A stretch of DNA of 64,000 nt, from positions 1,302,001-1,366,000 of the forward strand of contig CBDCVQ010000020.1 of assembly GCA_965223165.1 (NCBI GenBank), given 5' to 3'. The position numbers were made by a program, and so were the translations under genes. The notes under the pieces are model-generated. The model was not told the origin of the DNA and did not search any database. It was given only the letters and a program-made list of their open reading frames with translations. This DNA comes from JABDMH01 sp965223165 (GTDB taxonomy: Bacteria > Bacteroidota > Bacteroidia > Chitinophagales > Saprospiraceae). Every line of letters begins with the position of its first letter. The first letter of the stretch is position 1. This document shows, one piece after another, positions 43,690 through 51,751 of this stretch.

Positions 43690-44163
43690 CTATCCATCCT
43701 CCCCTTTCAATCGCTTCAATTGCTCGGCATCCAACTGGTCCTTAGGTCGATGCGAGCCGGACTTGGATTTGAGCAAATGATTCAGATGCAAGAACCTAAG
43801 AGGAACACCATCCACTTCGCTTACTATAGACAGCTTGTAGCATCCGTCAAAATCCTCCTTCTCAAAGCCAAGAATAGAGCCCATCAAATCTGCATAAATG
43901 CCATTGTCTAACATAATTTCACAATATCCTGCCAGGAGAGGAAGATGTAACAATTCATCAAATCTGCCAAAGCCAAGACCCTCGACTGCCAGGATCAAAT
44001 TTTTCCTGTTTTCGATCGTATCCTCCATCCAGAAATCGATATCCCCAGTGGCTCTCTTGTACCCATGAAAATTCGTGGCAAAGCCACCTACAATAATATA
44101 TCTCACCTGCCACCGATCAAATGCTCTAATGACACGAAGGAATTCATCATTGTATAAATCCAA
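43690..44163 (-). CDS. Nucleotidyltransferase (putative toxin-antitoxin component)
   Basis: 157 aa. Seen: YIIVGGFATNFHGYKRATGD followed by IDFWME (Asp41/Asp43), and a C-terminal LLKSKSGSHRPKDQLDAEQL resembling that of the gene at 42066. The two are family relatives, not recent duplicates. A 67-aa gene lies 4 bp upstream, which resembles the two-gene layout at 49.7 kb. Its stop codon abuts repeat array 3. Confidence 0.87.
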   Translation of the reverse strand: MDLYNDEFLRVIRAFDRWQVRYIIVGGFATNFHGYKRATGDIDFWMEDTIENRKNLILAVEGLGFGRFDELLHLPLLAGYCEIMLDNGIYADLMGSILGFEKEDFDGCYKLSIVSEVDGVPLRFLHLNHLLKSKSGSHRPKDQLDAEQLKRLKGEDG

Positions 44164-44167
44164 AATT

Positions 44168-44371
44168 TTAGGACTTGGGAGGCTTTCGAATGATCAATCC
44201 TTTGCCCTCAGGAGACTTGAGTGGCTTGTTGCCCCCTAATAGCGTCGTCAGCTCGATCAGGTAACATAGTTCCTGCATCTTTTCGGATGTCGACAGTGCG
44301 GCAAACCGTCGGGCTCGCTCATGGTCCCGAGCTTCGGGATCGTTGGTCTTATGGATTACTAATTTTGCCAC
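44168..44371 (-). CDS. Small protein, probable partner of nucleotidyltransferase
   Basis: 67 aa, charged, no domain I can name. Seen: ARRFAALSTSEKMQELCYLI near 20-39 and a Lys-rich tail ending GLIIRKPPKS. It ends 4 bp before the nucleotidyltransferase start, and the segment LSTSEKMQELCYLIEL recalls SKTPIERLNAAWFLIC in the small gene at 49653-49892, also followed by a nucleotidyltransferase. An antitoxin or accessory role is inferred from this layout. Confidence 0.7.
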   Translation of the reverse strand: MAKLVIHKTNDPEARDHERARRFAALSTSEKMQELCYLIELTTLLGGNKPLKSPEGKGLIIRKPPKS

Positions 44372-44426
44372 GATTCGTTAAGTCTTTGTCCACAGGATAC
44401 TGCTGTGATATTTGCTCGCAGCTATC

Positions 44427-47400
44427 TCAGTCAAACAACGCGATCAATTCATCCTTTTTGAGGGATTTAAAGACATTGGCATCCGTCTGGATGAGGTCAC
44501 CAGCCAGTTTTTTCTTCTTCTGCTGGAGGTCAAGAATCTTCTCTTCAATGGTATCCTTGCAGATCATCTTGTAGGCAAAAATGTGCTTGTCCTGGCCGAT
44601 GCGATGGGTACGATCAATCGCCTGCGCCTCGACTGCGGGGTTCCACCAGGGATCTACCAAGAATACATAGTCTGCCTTGATCAGGTTAAGACCTGTATTT
44701 GCCGCTTTGAGGCTGAGGAGAAATACCTGTCGATCATCCTCATCGGTAAACTCCCGCACGGCCTGCTCGCGATCACGGGTAGATCCGTCCAAGTACGCGT
44801 ATGGGATACTCGTCTCATCCAGCCGCTCTCTGATCAATTTGAGCATGCCCACAAACTGGGAAAAGACGAGCACATGATGATCCGCTAATTCCTCGTTTAG
44901 CCTTTCGACCAGCATATCCAATTTTACGGACTTGGCTTGAGGGCTGTCAAGTGCTTCATCCAGCAACAGCGGCGAATTGCACATTTGCCGTAGGCGCAGC
45001 AGCCCCTCCAGCACCATAAACTTGGACTTGGCCACCCCTTCCCGGGCGATCTTCTCTTTGATCTGCTTCCTGAGCTGCTGACGCAACGCTTCATATTGCC
45101 GCCGCTGGTCGCTCTCCATCTCACAGTACAAGACACTCTCCGTCTTTTCCGGCAGATCCTGCGCCACTTGACCTTTCGTACGGCGCAGCACAAATGGATG
45201 GATCAATTTCTGCAGCAGCTCGCTTGTTTTTTCATCGCCGTGCCGTTCAATGGGTGTCACGTAGTTCCGCTTGAAGGAGGTCATGTTGCCCAGGAGCCCG
45301 GGATTGGCAAAACTCATCTGTGCGTACAGATCAAAGGTGCTGTTTTCGATGGGCGTACCCGTCATGACCAGCCGGTGCTTGGCCTGTAGGAGACACATGG
45401 CCTTATACCTTTTGGAACTGGGGTTTTTGATCGCCTGAGATTCGTCCAGGATGACGTAACGCCACTGCCTGTCGGTAAATTTCTTGATGTCTGAGGCGAT
45501 GGTATCGTAGGTACTTATGACCACATCTTGACGGTCCAATTCCTTGTAGATCTTGGCCCGACCCGGACCGTGATAGATCGCGTACGTCAGATCCGGGCAG
45601 AATTTTTCCAACTCCGCCGCCCAGTTAAAGAGCAAGGTCCGCGGTGCCACCACCAGGCTTGGCTCCTGGCTATCCCCGTCCCTATCGGCGAGCACACAAA
45701 TCGCCTGCAGCGTTTTGCCCAGGCCCATGTCGTCAGCCAGGCAACCCCCAAATCCAAATTGTTGTAGAAATTTCAACCACTGGAATCCGGCTTCCTGATA
45801 GTTGCGTAGGGTGGCTGTCAGTGCTGTCGGAAGTGCATACTCAGCTTGCTCAGAAAACGCGCGTAATTTTTTCTTTCGCTCCTCCACCTCTGCCCGCACT
45901 TGTGCATCAAAATCTCTCTCTTCAAACAGCTCATCTACCAGGTTGAAGCCAAGCTTGGAAATTTTCAAGTCATTTTGCTCGACTACGACTGCCTTGCTAA
46001 GCTTTTCCAGTTTTTCGACCCACGCCTGGGGCAAAACTCCGATTGACCCATCGCTGAGTAGCACATATCTGGTCTTATTTTGAATCGCTGACAGCCAGTC
46101 CTTGGCTGCCAAAGTTTCCTCACCAAACTTGATCTCCACCTCCAAATCAAACCAATCAATATTTGACTTTATCCGTGTGCTCACCGTGGCTCGATGCGGA
46201 CTGTATTTAAATTTGCTGAGATCCTCCTGTCCAAATACTTCGATGCCCAGTTCTCTGCATTTGTCATAAAAATTTAAGAACCAGAAATCCTTCATGAGTG
46301 CGCCCGTCGGAAGGGCAAAAGGCTTGGATGCATCTCGGTCAGACCAGGATGGGTGCAGGCTTCGAAGTTGCTCCAGAAAGTCATGCATAACCCCCGGTGG
46401 CAATCGATAAACGGTCATGTGACCCTTTGCTGTCTGTGTCACCAGGGGATCAAGGTCTCGAAATTGGACTTCATCATGGCTAATGACTGGTTCGAAGAGC
46501 AGGTGATTATTGAGTTCCTTTAGGTATATCTTTTTCTTGACCTTATAGACGATCTTCTCTTTGACAAAAGGTAGATCGATCTCCACCTGAAAATGCTTGC
46601 GCAATTGCTGGAGAAAAGACAGAAACTTAGCCCTTTCGTCAAGGAAGAATAGGAGCTTGCTTTTCTCTCTGAAAAAACGCAGCGCTTTGCCTGCAGCTTC
46701 GTCGGCCAGTAGGTAGCCTTTGTTTCTTTGATCACAGACCAAAACATGATTGTAAAAACTGAGCTCATCAAAGTCCACCTTTTGATCTCCAATAATCATT
46801 GTTGCCTCAATGACGTAAAGGTCATTCTCGACCCTGGCGCTGATCCGGACATCCGCTCGGGCCTCTTGAAATCGAAACGCTTGCAGGTCCTTCTTACGAA
46901 TCTCCACGTTATAGTGTCGAAGGAATTCATAAGGGTATCGATAATGGAGTACATCGGACAAGAGCGCCCCTTCAGCCTGGAGGATCGGTAAAACTTGCGC
47001 TGCCTGATCAACCTGGCGGGTAGCCTGCCGACACGCGTCGGACAGTCGCTTATAAAGCTCCAACTCCGGTGCGGCGAGGTACCGTGGCTGATCAACCTCT
47101 TTGATATAAGCAGTCAGCTTGGTTCGATCTCGATTGGCTCTACCCTCAATGATGGTAAACAGTCCGCCGCGCTGCCTATCTAGCATGTGAAACCACACAA
47201 ATGCATTTTGGAATGTCAATTCCCTTTCGATTTGTTGGAGTCTGTCCTCACTTCCCAACACCTTCGGAACACCAAGCCCATCATACAACATGGCGGTCAG
47301 ATCGGTTGATGCCATGTGCATAAGCACTCCCTCGATCTTAGGCTCTATCTCGTACCGCCCCTCTCCAATCAAAATGGCAAATGCGCTCGTAAAATTTTCA

Positions 47401-48131
47401 ACACTCATCTGATGCTTCTCGGCCATCTCCCGAATGTCTGCCTCGCAGTCATGGCGATGCTCCATCCAGGCCAATCCAATCAGGCTACGAGACAAATCTT
47501 CTAAGACGCGGTATTGATGTGGGCAAAGACGCTGCGAATGCATAGCACAGGCCTGACACCTTACCTCCACATGACCGCCTTGTCTTCGTAGGGTGACCTT
47601 TTGGACCTCTTCCTGCCTCCAAGAGTAGTCTCCACTGATTACACTCTCGATAAGATCTGCCGACGCCAGATAATGCTCTATGGTCAGGTAGGAGTTCCAC
47701 CGTAGGCGATGTGGCTTAAGCGCAACCAGCATCTCGTAGGTGGGTACCTCATCCGCTTTGGGTAACGGGCGGTACTGGTCAGCGTACCATTTCTTTTGAG
47801 AAATCTCGACATTGGCATTCACGCCCATGGGCCTTTCCCTGCCATCAAGCTCGATGAGCCGATGGATAGTCGCCACCATGTGTTTGCAAAAGCCCTCAAA
47901 GGGACAGGTGCAACTCCCATGCCTAATGGCTCCCTTCACAAAATCAAATTGGACCACATACAGCGCACTGCCCATCACCTGACTAAACACTACTTCATCT
48001 TCGATGATCAGGTTCTGCACCGCACCGCCTTCATGCAAATATTTACCTCGACTGCGGACGGCGGTGGTGAAATTATCACGTAAGACCTGCTTTAGATAAG
48101 GCGCATTCGTCTGTAGGGCCGAATAGGTCAC
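44427..48131 (-). CDS. SWIM zinc-finger SNF2 helicase
   Basis: 1234 aa. Seen: SWIM-type CTCPFEGFCKH at 74-84 (CxC ... CxH), a second Cys/His cluster RCQACAMHSQRLCPHQ near 190-205, Walker A LADDMGLGKT near 800, DESQ box YVILDESQAIKNPSS near 895, MTGTPIENSTFDLY near 925, and the C-lobe motif VI region NPAVEAQAIDRTHRIGQDKH near 1180. This is the common bacterial SWIM-SNF2 architecture, a DNA translocase of uncertain role (repair, transcription or defence). It follows the oxidoreductase gene with a 4-bp overlap. Distinct from the shorter SNF2 protein at the window start. Confidence 0.95.
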   Translation of the reverse strand: MTYSALQTNAPYLKQVLRDNFTTAVRSRGKYLHEGGAVQNLIIEDEVVFSQVMGSALYVVQFDFVKGAIRHGSCTCPFEGFCKHMVATIHRLIELDGRERPMGVNANVEISQKKWYADQYRPLPKADEVPTYEMLVALKPHRLRWNSYLTIEHYLASADLIESVISGDYSWRQEEVQKVTLRRQGGHVEVRCQACAMHSQRLCPHQYRVLEDLSRSLIGLAWMEHRHDCEADIREMAEKHQMSVENFTSAFAILIGEGRYEIEPKIEGVLMHMASTDLTAMLYDGLGVPKVLGSEDRLQQIERELTFQNAFVWFHMLDRQRGGLFTIIEGRANRDRTKLTAYIKEVDQPRYLAAPELELYKRLSDACRQATRQVDQAAQVLPILQAEGALLSDVLHYRYPYEFLRHYNVEIRKKDLQAFRFQEARADVRISARVENDLYVIEATMIIGDQKVDFDELSFYNHVLVCDQRNKGYLLADEAAGKALRFFREKSKLLFFLDERAKFLSFLQQLRKHFQVEIDLPFVKEKIVYKVKKKIYLKELNNHLLFEPVISHDEVQFRDLDPLVTQTAKGHMTVYRLPPGVMHDFLEQLRSLHPSWSDRDASKPFALPTGALMKDFWFLNFYDKCRELGIEVFGQEDLSKFKYSPHRATVSTRIKSNIDWFDLEVEIKFGEETLAAKDWLSAIQNKTRYVLLSDGSIGVLPQAWVEKLEKLSKAVVVEQNDLKISKLGFNLVDELFEERDFDAQVRAEVEERKKKLRAFSEQAEYALPTALTATLRNYQEAGFQWLKFLQQFGFGGCLADDMGLGKTLQAICVLADRDGDSQEPSLVVAPRTLLFNWAAELEKFCPDLTYAIYHGPGRAKIYKELDRQDVVISTYDTIASDIKKFTDRQWRYVILDESQAIKNPSSKRYKAMCLLQAKHRLVMTGTPIENSTFDLYAQMSFANPGLLGNMTSFKRNYVTPIERHGDEKTSELLQKLIHPFVLRRTKGQVAQDLPEKTESVLYCEMESDQRRQYEALRQQLRKQIKEKIAREGVAKSKFMVLEGLLRLRQMCNSPLLLDEALDSPQAKSVKLDMLVERLNEELADHHVLVFSQFVGMLKLIRERLDETSIPYAYLDGSTRDREQAVREFTDEDDRQVFLLSLKAANTGLNLIKADYVFLVDPWWNPAVEAQAIDRTHRIGQDKHIFAYKMICKDTIEEKILDLQQKKKKLAGDLIQTDANVFKSLKKDELIALFD

Positions 48132-49096
48132 TTGGAAACTACTTGTGAGCTCTCAAACGGATGCTTCTCCAAAGGCAACTCGGCCAAGGGATGATAATCC
48201 CCCACCAGTCCCAGCGGGCGCTGCGAGCGGATATCGTGTACCATCTGAATGGCCGTGCGGGAGCTTTCGAGTGGAAATCCCCGCCCTTCCAGGATCGCCT
48301 GGTAGCTCCTAGTGTGTAGCTCCGTAAATCCACCGCTGAATTCAAATTCTTCGCCCTCAATTTTTAAGGAGCGGTAGGTGCGCAGTCCCCGCTCACGTAT
48401 GTCCGCGGGCAGGCATTTTTCGTTGATGCTTAAAAACCAACGGATGCGCGCGCGGTCCAGACGCAGATAGCCGGCCGCCCGGTCATGCGTGTGGACGTGG
48501 ACCACATTCTCCTGCACCTCCCCAAAGATCCAATTGAGCATGTCGTAAAAATGCACCCCAATATTGGTGGCAATTCCCCCTGATTTATATTTATCTCCTT
48601 TCCAACTGGCGTAGTACCATCGGCCGCGCGAGGTGAGATAGGTGAGGTCTATATCGTAGACCTTATCCGATGGCCCCTCATCCACTTTTTTCTTCAGGGC
48701 GATCACGCTGTCATGTAGACGCAACTGCAAAATCGTAAACACGGATTTGCCAAATTCACGTTCCATCTGTGCCAGTCCGTCGATATTCCACGGATTCAAG
48801 ACCAAGGGTTTTTCACAGATGGCATCCGCCCCATAGCGCAGGGCAAAACGGATATGGGCATCATGCAGGTAATTTGGACTACAGATGCTGATATAGTCGA
48901 TCTCCTGGCCCCGCCGTTTTAGCTTATCGATGTGTCGATCAAAGCGTTCGAATTCTGTGAAAAAGGAGGCCTCCGGAAAATAGCTATCAATAATCCCGAC
49001 GGAATCACTCTTGTCTATCGCTGCGACCAGTTGGTGACCGCAGTCTTTAATCGCTTTCATATGCCGCGGCGCGATATAACCGGCGGCTCCAATCAA
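48128..49096 (-). CDS. Gfo/Idh/MocA oxidoreductase (WbpB/WlbA-like), start out of frame
   Basis: The conserved frame encodes KKFALIGAAGYIAPRHMKAI, the NAD-binding start of UDP-GlcNAcA 3-dehydrogenases, followed by ISICSPNYLHDAHIRFAL and the EKPLVLN motif. The first standard start in this frame is TTG at 49096, inside the first beta strand (missing KKFA). An ATG at 49187, four bases after the previous stop, is well placed but is 73 bases from the GAT codon at 49114, one base out of frame, because of four 8-bp repeats. Losing two repeats would restore one open frame of 1044 bases. It may act with the dehydrogenase at 60187 toward a diamino-uronic acid. Confidence 0.85.
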   Translation of the reverse strand: MIGAAGYIAPRHMKAIKDCGHQLVAAIDKSDSVGIIDSYFPEASFFTEFERFDRHIDKLKRRGQEIDYISICSPNYLHDAHIRFALRYGADAICEKPLVLNPWNIDGLAQMEREFGKSVFTILQLRLHDSVIALKKKVDEGPSDKVYDIDLTYLTSRGRWYYASWKGDKYKSGGIATNIGVHFYDMLNWIFGEVQENVVHVHTHDRAAGYLRLDRARIRWFLSINEKCLPADIRERGLRTYRSLKIEGEEFEFSGGFTELHTRSYQAILEGRGFPLESSRTAIQMVHDIRSQRPLGLVGDYHPLAELPLEKHPFESSQVVSK

Positions 49097-49114
49097 GGCG
49101 AATTTTTTCTGATC

Positions 49115-49162
49115 GGTATTGTGGTATTGTGGTGTTATGGTGTTATGGTGTTATGGTGTTAT
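49115..49162. repeat. Octanucleotide tract at 5' end of oxidoreductase gene
   Basis: On the plus strand GGTATTGT twice (49115-49130) then GGTGTTAT four times (49131-49162). Eight-base units change the reading frame when copy number changes. On the coding strand the repeats read ATAACACC and contain TAA in some phases. Confidence 0.9.
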
Positions 49163-49191
49163 GGTTTTCGCTACGAGTATTTGACATATCA

Positions 49192-49656
49192 CTATTCTTC
49201 GCCAAGTAGATGCTCGATATCGTCTAGATCTCGATGCCTGCCGGATGCCCTTTTCGCCTTGATCAAATGATCCAGGCCTATCAGGCGAATATTCAGCTCC
49301 GGTTCGATCGGAAATAAGATAGACTTATCCAGGCACTCAGCAAAATTTAATCCCTTCACTGCCGTCATGATATCAATGCTGTTTGGAGATCTGCCGAAGG
49401 TGAACACATCGTTCTTTGCTGTGTCCAAAAAGATCTCTTCAGTAATCAGATTTGTCGGCAAGTCAAACGCTGCAAAGGCTGCCATCAGCTTAGCATAATT
49501 CTTGGCCGTCGGCTCAACCCATATATCAAGATCCCCCGTGGTTCTATTGTAGCCATGCAAGATCACCGCGTATCCTCCCACCAGGAGATATCTGACACCC
49601 TTCTACTGTAGAGCAACCACAAAATCTCCGAAGTCTTCATGGAAAATATTATTCAA
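49192..49656 (-). pseudogene. Nucleotidyltransferase gene with premature TAG
   Basis: From a TTG at 49656 the frame reads NNIFHEDFGDFVVALQ, then TAG at 49603-49605, then KGVRYLLVGGYAVILHGYNR and TGDLDIWVEPTAKNYAKLM. The two parts join as one family-typical N-terminus, so the stop interrupts a gene of about 154 codons. A GTG at 49581 could restart a 129-aa product that keeps the catalytic TGDLDIW but lacks the first part of the fold. The TTG overlaps the previous stop (TTGA). Probably inactive, or made at low level by restart. Confidence 0.75.
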
Positions 49657-49892
49657 GATCGCTTCCGCCTGGAGAATACGGTCCGGTCCACTTTATGCTG
49701 AACGCTGGGATCCAGGTTGTATGCCTGGCAAATGAGGAACCAGGCCGCATTCAAACGCTCTATGGGCGTCTTGGACAACCAGTATTTTCGCTCCTTGGCA
49801 TATTCCTTCGATCGGTTCTCCATCTTGCCCATTCGGAACTCGGATTTGTCTAATGGGAATTTATAGGATTTGCCGTCGCGCTGCACTGTCAT
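49653..49892 (-). CDS. Small protein upstream of nucleotidyltransferase
   Basis: 79 aa from the ATG at 49892, chosen because it overlaps the preceding TGA as ATGA; an ATG at 49970 is also open but overlaps the previous gene by 82 bp. Seen: ERKYWLSKTPIERLNAAWFL near 35-54 and a basic end VDRTVFSRRKRS. Proteins with this segment commonly sit just before nucleotidyltransferase genes in Bacteroidota. Likely part of a three-gene accessory cassette; function unknown. Confidence 0.72.
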   Translation of the reverse strand: MTVQRDGKSYKFPLDKSEFRMGKMENRSKEYAKERKYWLSKTPIERLNAAWFLICQAYNLDPSVQHKVDRTVFSRRKRS

Positions 49893-50224
49893 TGTTTCGA
49901 TGACTCCAGGTAGTTCTTCACTTGTGTCGATATCCAATGTCCCCGCGTCGAGGACTTTTCTTTGTGGCATCGAAACTGCTCTTTGGGCACACCCAGATAC
50001 AAACTCATAAATGCCAGCGACTTGGGATGCAAATATTTCATGGTCGTAGTCACTTCCCGAAGCTCCTCGTCGTCATACATCCTACGAAGGAAATGCCAAT
50101 CCTGCATGGATCCACGCTCTAAGACCCTCGAAATGATCAAGGCCCGGCTTTTATCGCGATCCAATTTATCTACGTCGACATCCCAGAAGAGCCGCCCCGA
50201 TAATTGTGTCAACGCACTGGTCAT
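49889..50224 (-). CDS. DUF6922-like small protein
   Basis: 111 aa from the ATG at 50224, five bases after the epimerase stop. Seen: GRLFWDVDVDKLDRDKSRAL near 10-29 and IISRVLERGSMQDWHFLRRM near 30-49, a pattern shared with the 100-aa protein at 5231-5533. That one precedes an AbiEii-like gene; this one precedes a small protein and a nucleotidyltransferase. An antitoxin or regulatory role is inferred from recurring context. Confidence 0.75.
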   Translation of the reverse strand: MTSALTQLSGRLFWDVDVDKLDRDKSRALIISRVLERGSMQDWHFLRRMYDDEELREVTTTMKYLHPKSLAFMSLYLGVPKEQFRCHKEKSSTRGHWISTQVKNYLESSKQ

Positions 50225-50228
50225 CCCA

Positions 50229-51293
50229 CTACTCAGTGACCAGTGTGCCCAATGCATAGTATCGCTCAAACCATGCTACAAAGTTCGTCAGTCCTTCTCG
50301 CAAGGACGTCTCCGGCCGATAGCCAAAGTCAACCGCCAGATCGGACACATCAGCAAAGGTATCTTTGACATCCCCCGGTTGCATCGGCAAGAATTTCTTC
50401 TTGGCCTCCCGGCCCATTACCTGCTCCAAGGTTTCGATAAAATGCATCAACTTCACCGGCTGATGATTACCGATATTGTAGATGCGGTACGGAGCTCTTG
50501 CCTGCGCGGGTCCATCCGCATCTGTCCAGCCTGGTTCACCAGCCGGTGGTTGCTGTGCTACCCGGATCACCCCTTCGACAATATCATCCACATAGGTAAA
50601 ATCGCGACTGAGTTGACCATGATTAAATACGCTGATCTCTTCTCCCATGGCTATCGCCGTGGCAAAAAGATGTGTGGCCATGTCCGGACGCCCCCAGGGT
50701 CCGTAGACCGTGAAAAATCGCAGGCCGGTCGTCGGCACTTGAAATAAATGGCTATAGGTATGCGCCATGAGTTCGTTGCTCTTCTTCGTAGCGGCATATA
50801 GTGAGGCCGGATGATCGACATTGTCCGCGGTAGAAAGCGGCATTTTTTCATTCAGCCCGTACACACTGCTACTGCTGGCATAGACCAAATGCTTGACCGG
50901 ATAATGTCGACACGATTCCAGAACATTGAGAAACCCCATCACATTGCTCTCAATATACGCCTCCGGATATTTCAAGCTATAACGCACACCTGGCTGGGCC
51001 GCCAGATGGATCACGATATCAAATTGCTCTTCCCTAAATAATTCCTGCAATATTTTCTTCTCCGACAACTTGGCTCGAATAAATCGAAAGTCCGGATATT
51101 TTTCACTCACCGTCATCACCCGCCAATCGCGAAAGGTCAGTGACACGCCCAACTCCGCCAGCCGATCCAGTTTCAGCTGCGGATTGTAATAATCACTCAG
51201 CGAATCCAAGCCGACCACCTCGTGACCGTCCAATAGCAATCGCTTGGTTACGTGATATCCAATGAAGCCGGCGGAGCCGGTGATGAAGACTTT
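50229..51293 (-). CDS. UDP-glucuronate 4-epimerase (SDR), start out of frame
   Basis: The conserved frame starts with KVFITGSAGFIGYHVTKRLL (codons from 51293), the SDR cofactor site, and continues with HLAAQPGVRYSLKYPEAYIE, the catalytic YASSSSVYG, YAATKKSNE and FTVYGPWGRPDMA. The codon where ATG is expected reads CAC, part of an A/C-rich repeat; between the upstream in-frame TAA and this point no ATG, GTG or TTG occurs. A TTG at 51239 would remove the NAD site. Loss of one 8-bp unit would join it to the ATG at 51337, and loss of two to the ATG at 51333. The substrate UDP-glucuronate would come from Ugd in this window. Confidence 0.87.
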   Translation of the reverse strand, partial: KVFITGSAGFIGYHVTKRLLLDGHEVVGLDSLSDYYNPQLKLDRLAELGVSLTFRDWRVMTVSEKYPDFRFIRAKLSEKKILQELFREEQFDIVIHLAAQPGVRYSLKYPEAYIESNVMGFLNVLESCRHYPVKHLVYASSSSVYGLNEKMPLSTADNVDHPASLYAATKKSNELMAHTYSHLFQVPTTGLRFFTVYGPWGRPDMATHLFATAIAMGEEISVFNHGQLSRDFTYVDDIVEGVIRVAQQPPAGEPGWTDADGPAQARAPYRIYNIGNHQPVKLMHFIETLEQVMGREAKKKFLPMQPGDVKDTFADVSDLAVDFGYRPETSLREGLTNFVAWFERYYALGTLVTE

Positions 51294-51303
51294 GTGGTGT
51301 TTT

Positions 51304-51327
51304 GGTTTTATGGTTTTATGGTTTTAT
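51304..51327. repeat. Octanucleotide tract at 5' end of UDP-GlcA epimerase
   Basis: Three copies of GGTTTTAT on the plus strand (ATAAAACC on the coding strand), followed by related GGTGTTTT at 51296-51303. They also encode the last residues of the upstream four-helix protein (HKTIKP then stop). Confidence 0.9.
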
Positions 51328-51685
51328 GGTCATTCATTGATCGGGCTTTGATCAACTTTGCCAGCATATGCGACACGTACTGATATTCGGACCGGAATTT
51401 ATTCAAGCTGTCATCAGAGAGGTAGCCGATTTCAGAGGCAATTACCAACTGCGTGATGATCTCAGCAACAGATCCCTTGGCTATATAGAAGTGCCTGATA
51501 CTTTGCTTATTTGTACCCAATTCATCTCCTTCCGCTATGTTAGAAGGCACAGACACCGCAGCGGCCCGCAGCTGATCCCTAAACCTGAAATCCCTCGCAA
51601 AACCATCATCTTGGGTAACTCTGTAGATCTTGACCGCAAGGTCCTTCGACTTCTGCCAAACCTTCAGCTCCGTGAAATCACCCAT
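51308..51685 (-). CDS. Four-helix-bundle protein (23S rRNA-intervening-sequence family)
   Basis: 125 aa. Seen: FTELKVWQKSKDLAVKIYRV at 4-23, DQLRAAAVSVPSNIAEGDEL near 37-56, and IAKGSVAEIITQLVIASEIG near 69-88, the standard signature of the IVS/S23 four-helix-bundle family. Members are often found inside 23S rRNA genes or as isolated single genes; their function is not settled. Here it lies between cysN and the epimerase, with A/C-rich simple repeats on both sides and its C-terminal six residues encoded by them. It looks inserted. Confidence 0.92.
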   Translation of the reverse strand: MGDFTELKVWQKSKDLAVKIYRVTQDDGFARDFRFRDQLRAAAVSVPSNIAEGDELGTNKQSIRHFYIAKGSVAEIITQLVIASEIGYLSDDSLNKFRSEYQYVSHMLAKLIKARSMNDHKTIKP

Positions 51686-51751
51686 GCAACTGCGTTTGAA
51701 TTCCCTCGCGAAGAACTACAAAACCAAAACACCAGAATACCACAGCACCAT

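Noticed and set aside
42927..43745. Long open frames on both strands across array 3 (256 and 212 codons)
   Set aside because: They are produced by the repeats themselves, show Met-Gly-Arg-Arg type low complexity, and cover both strands equally; no homologous domain is visible.
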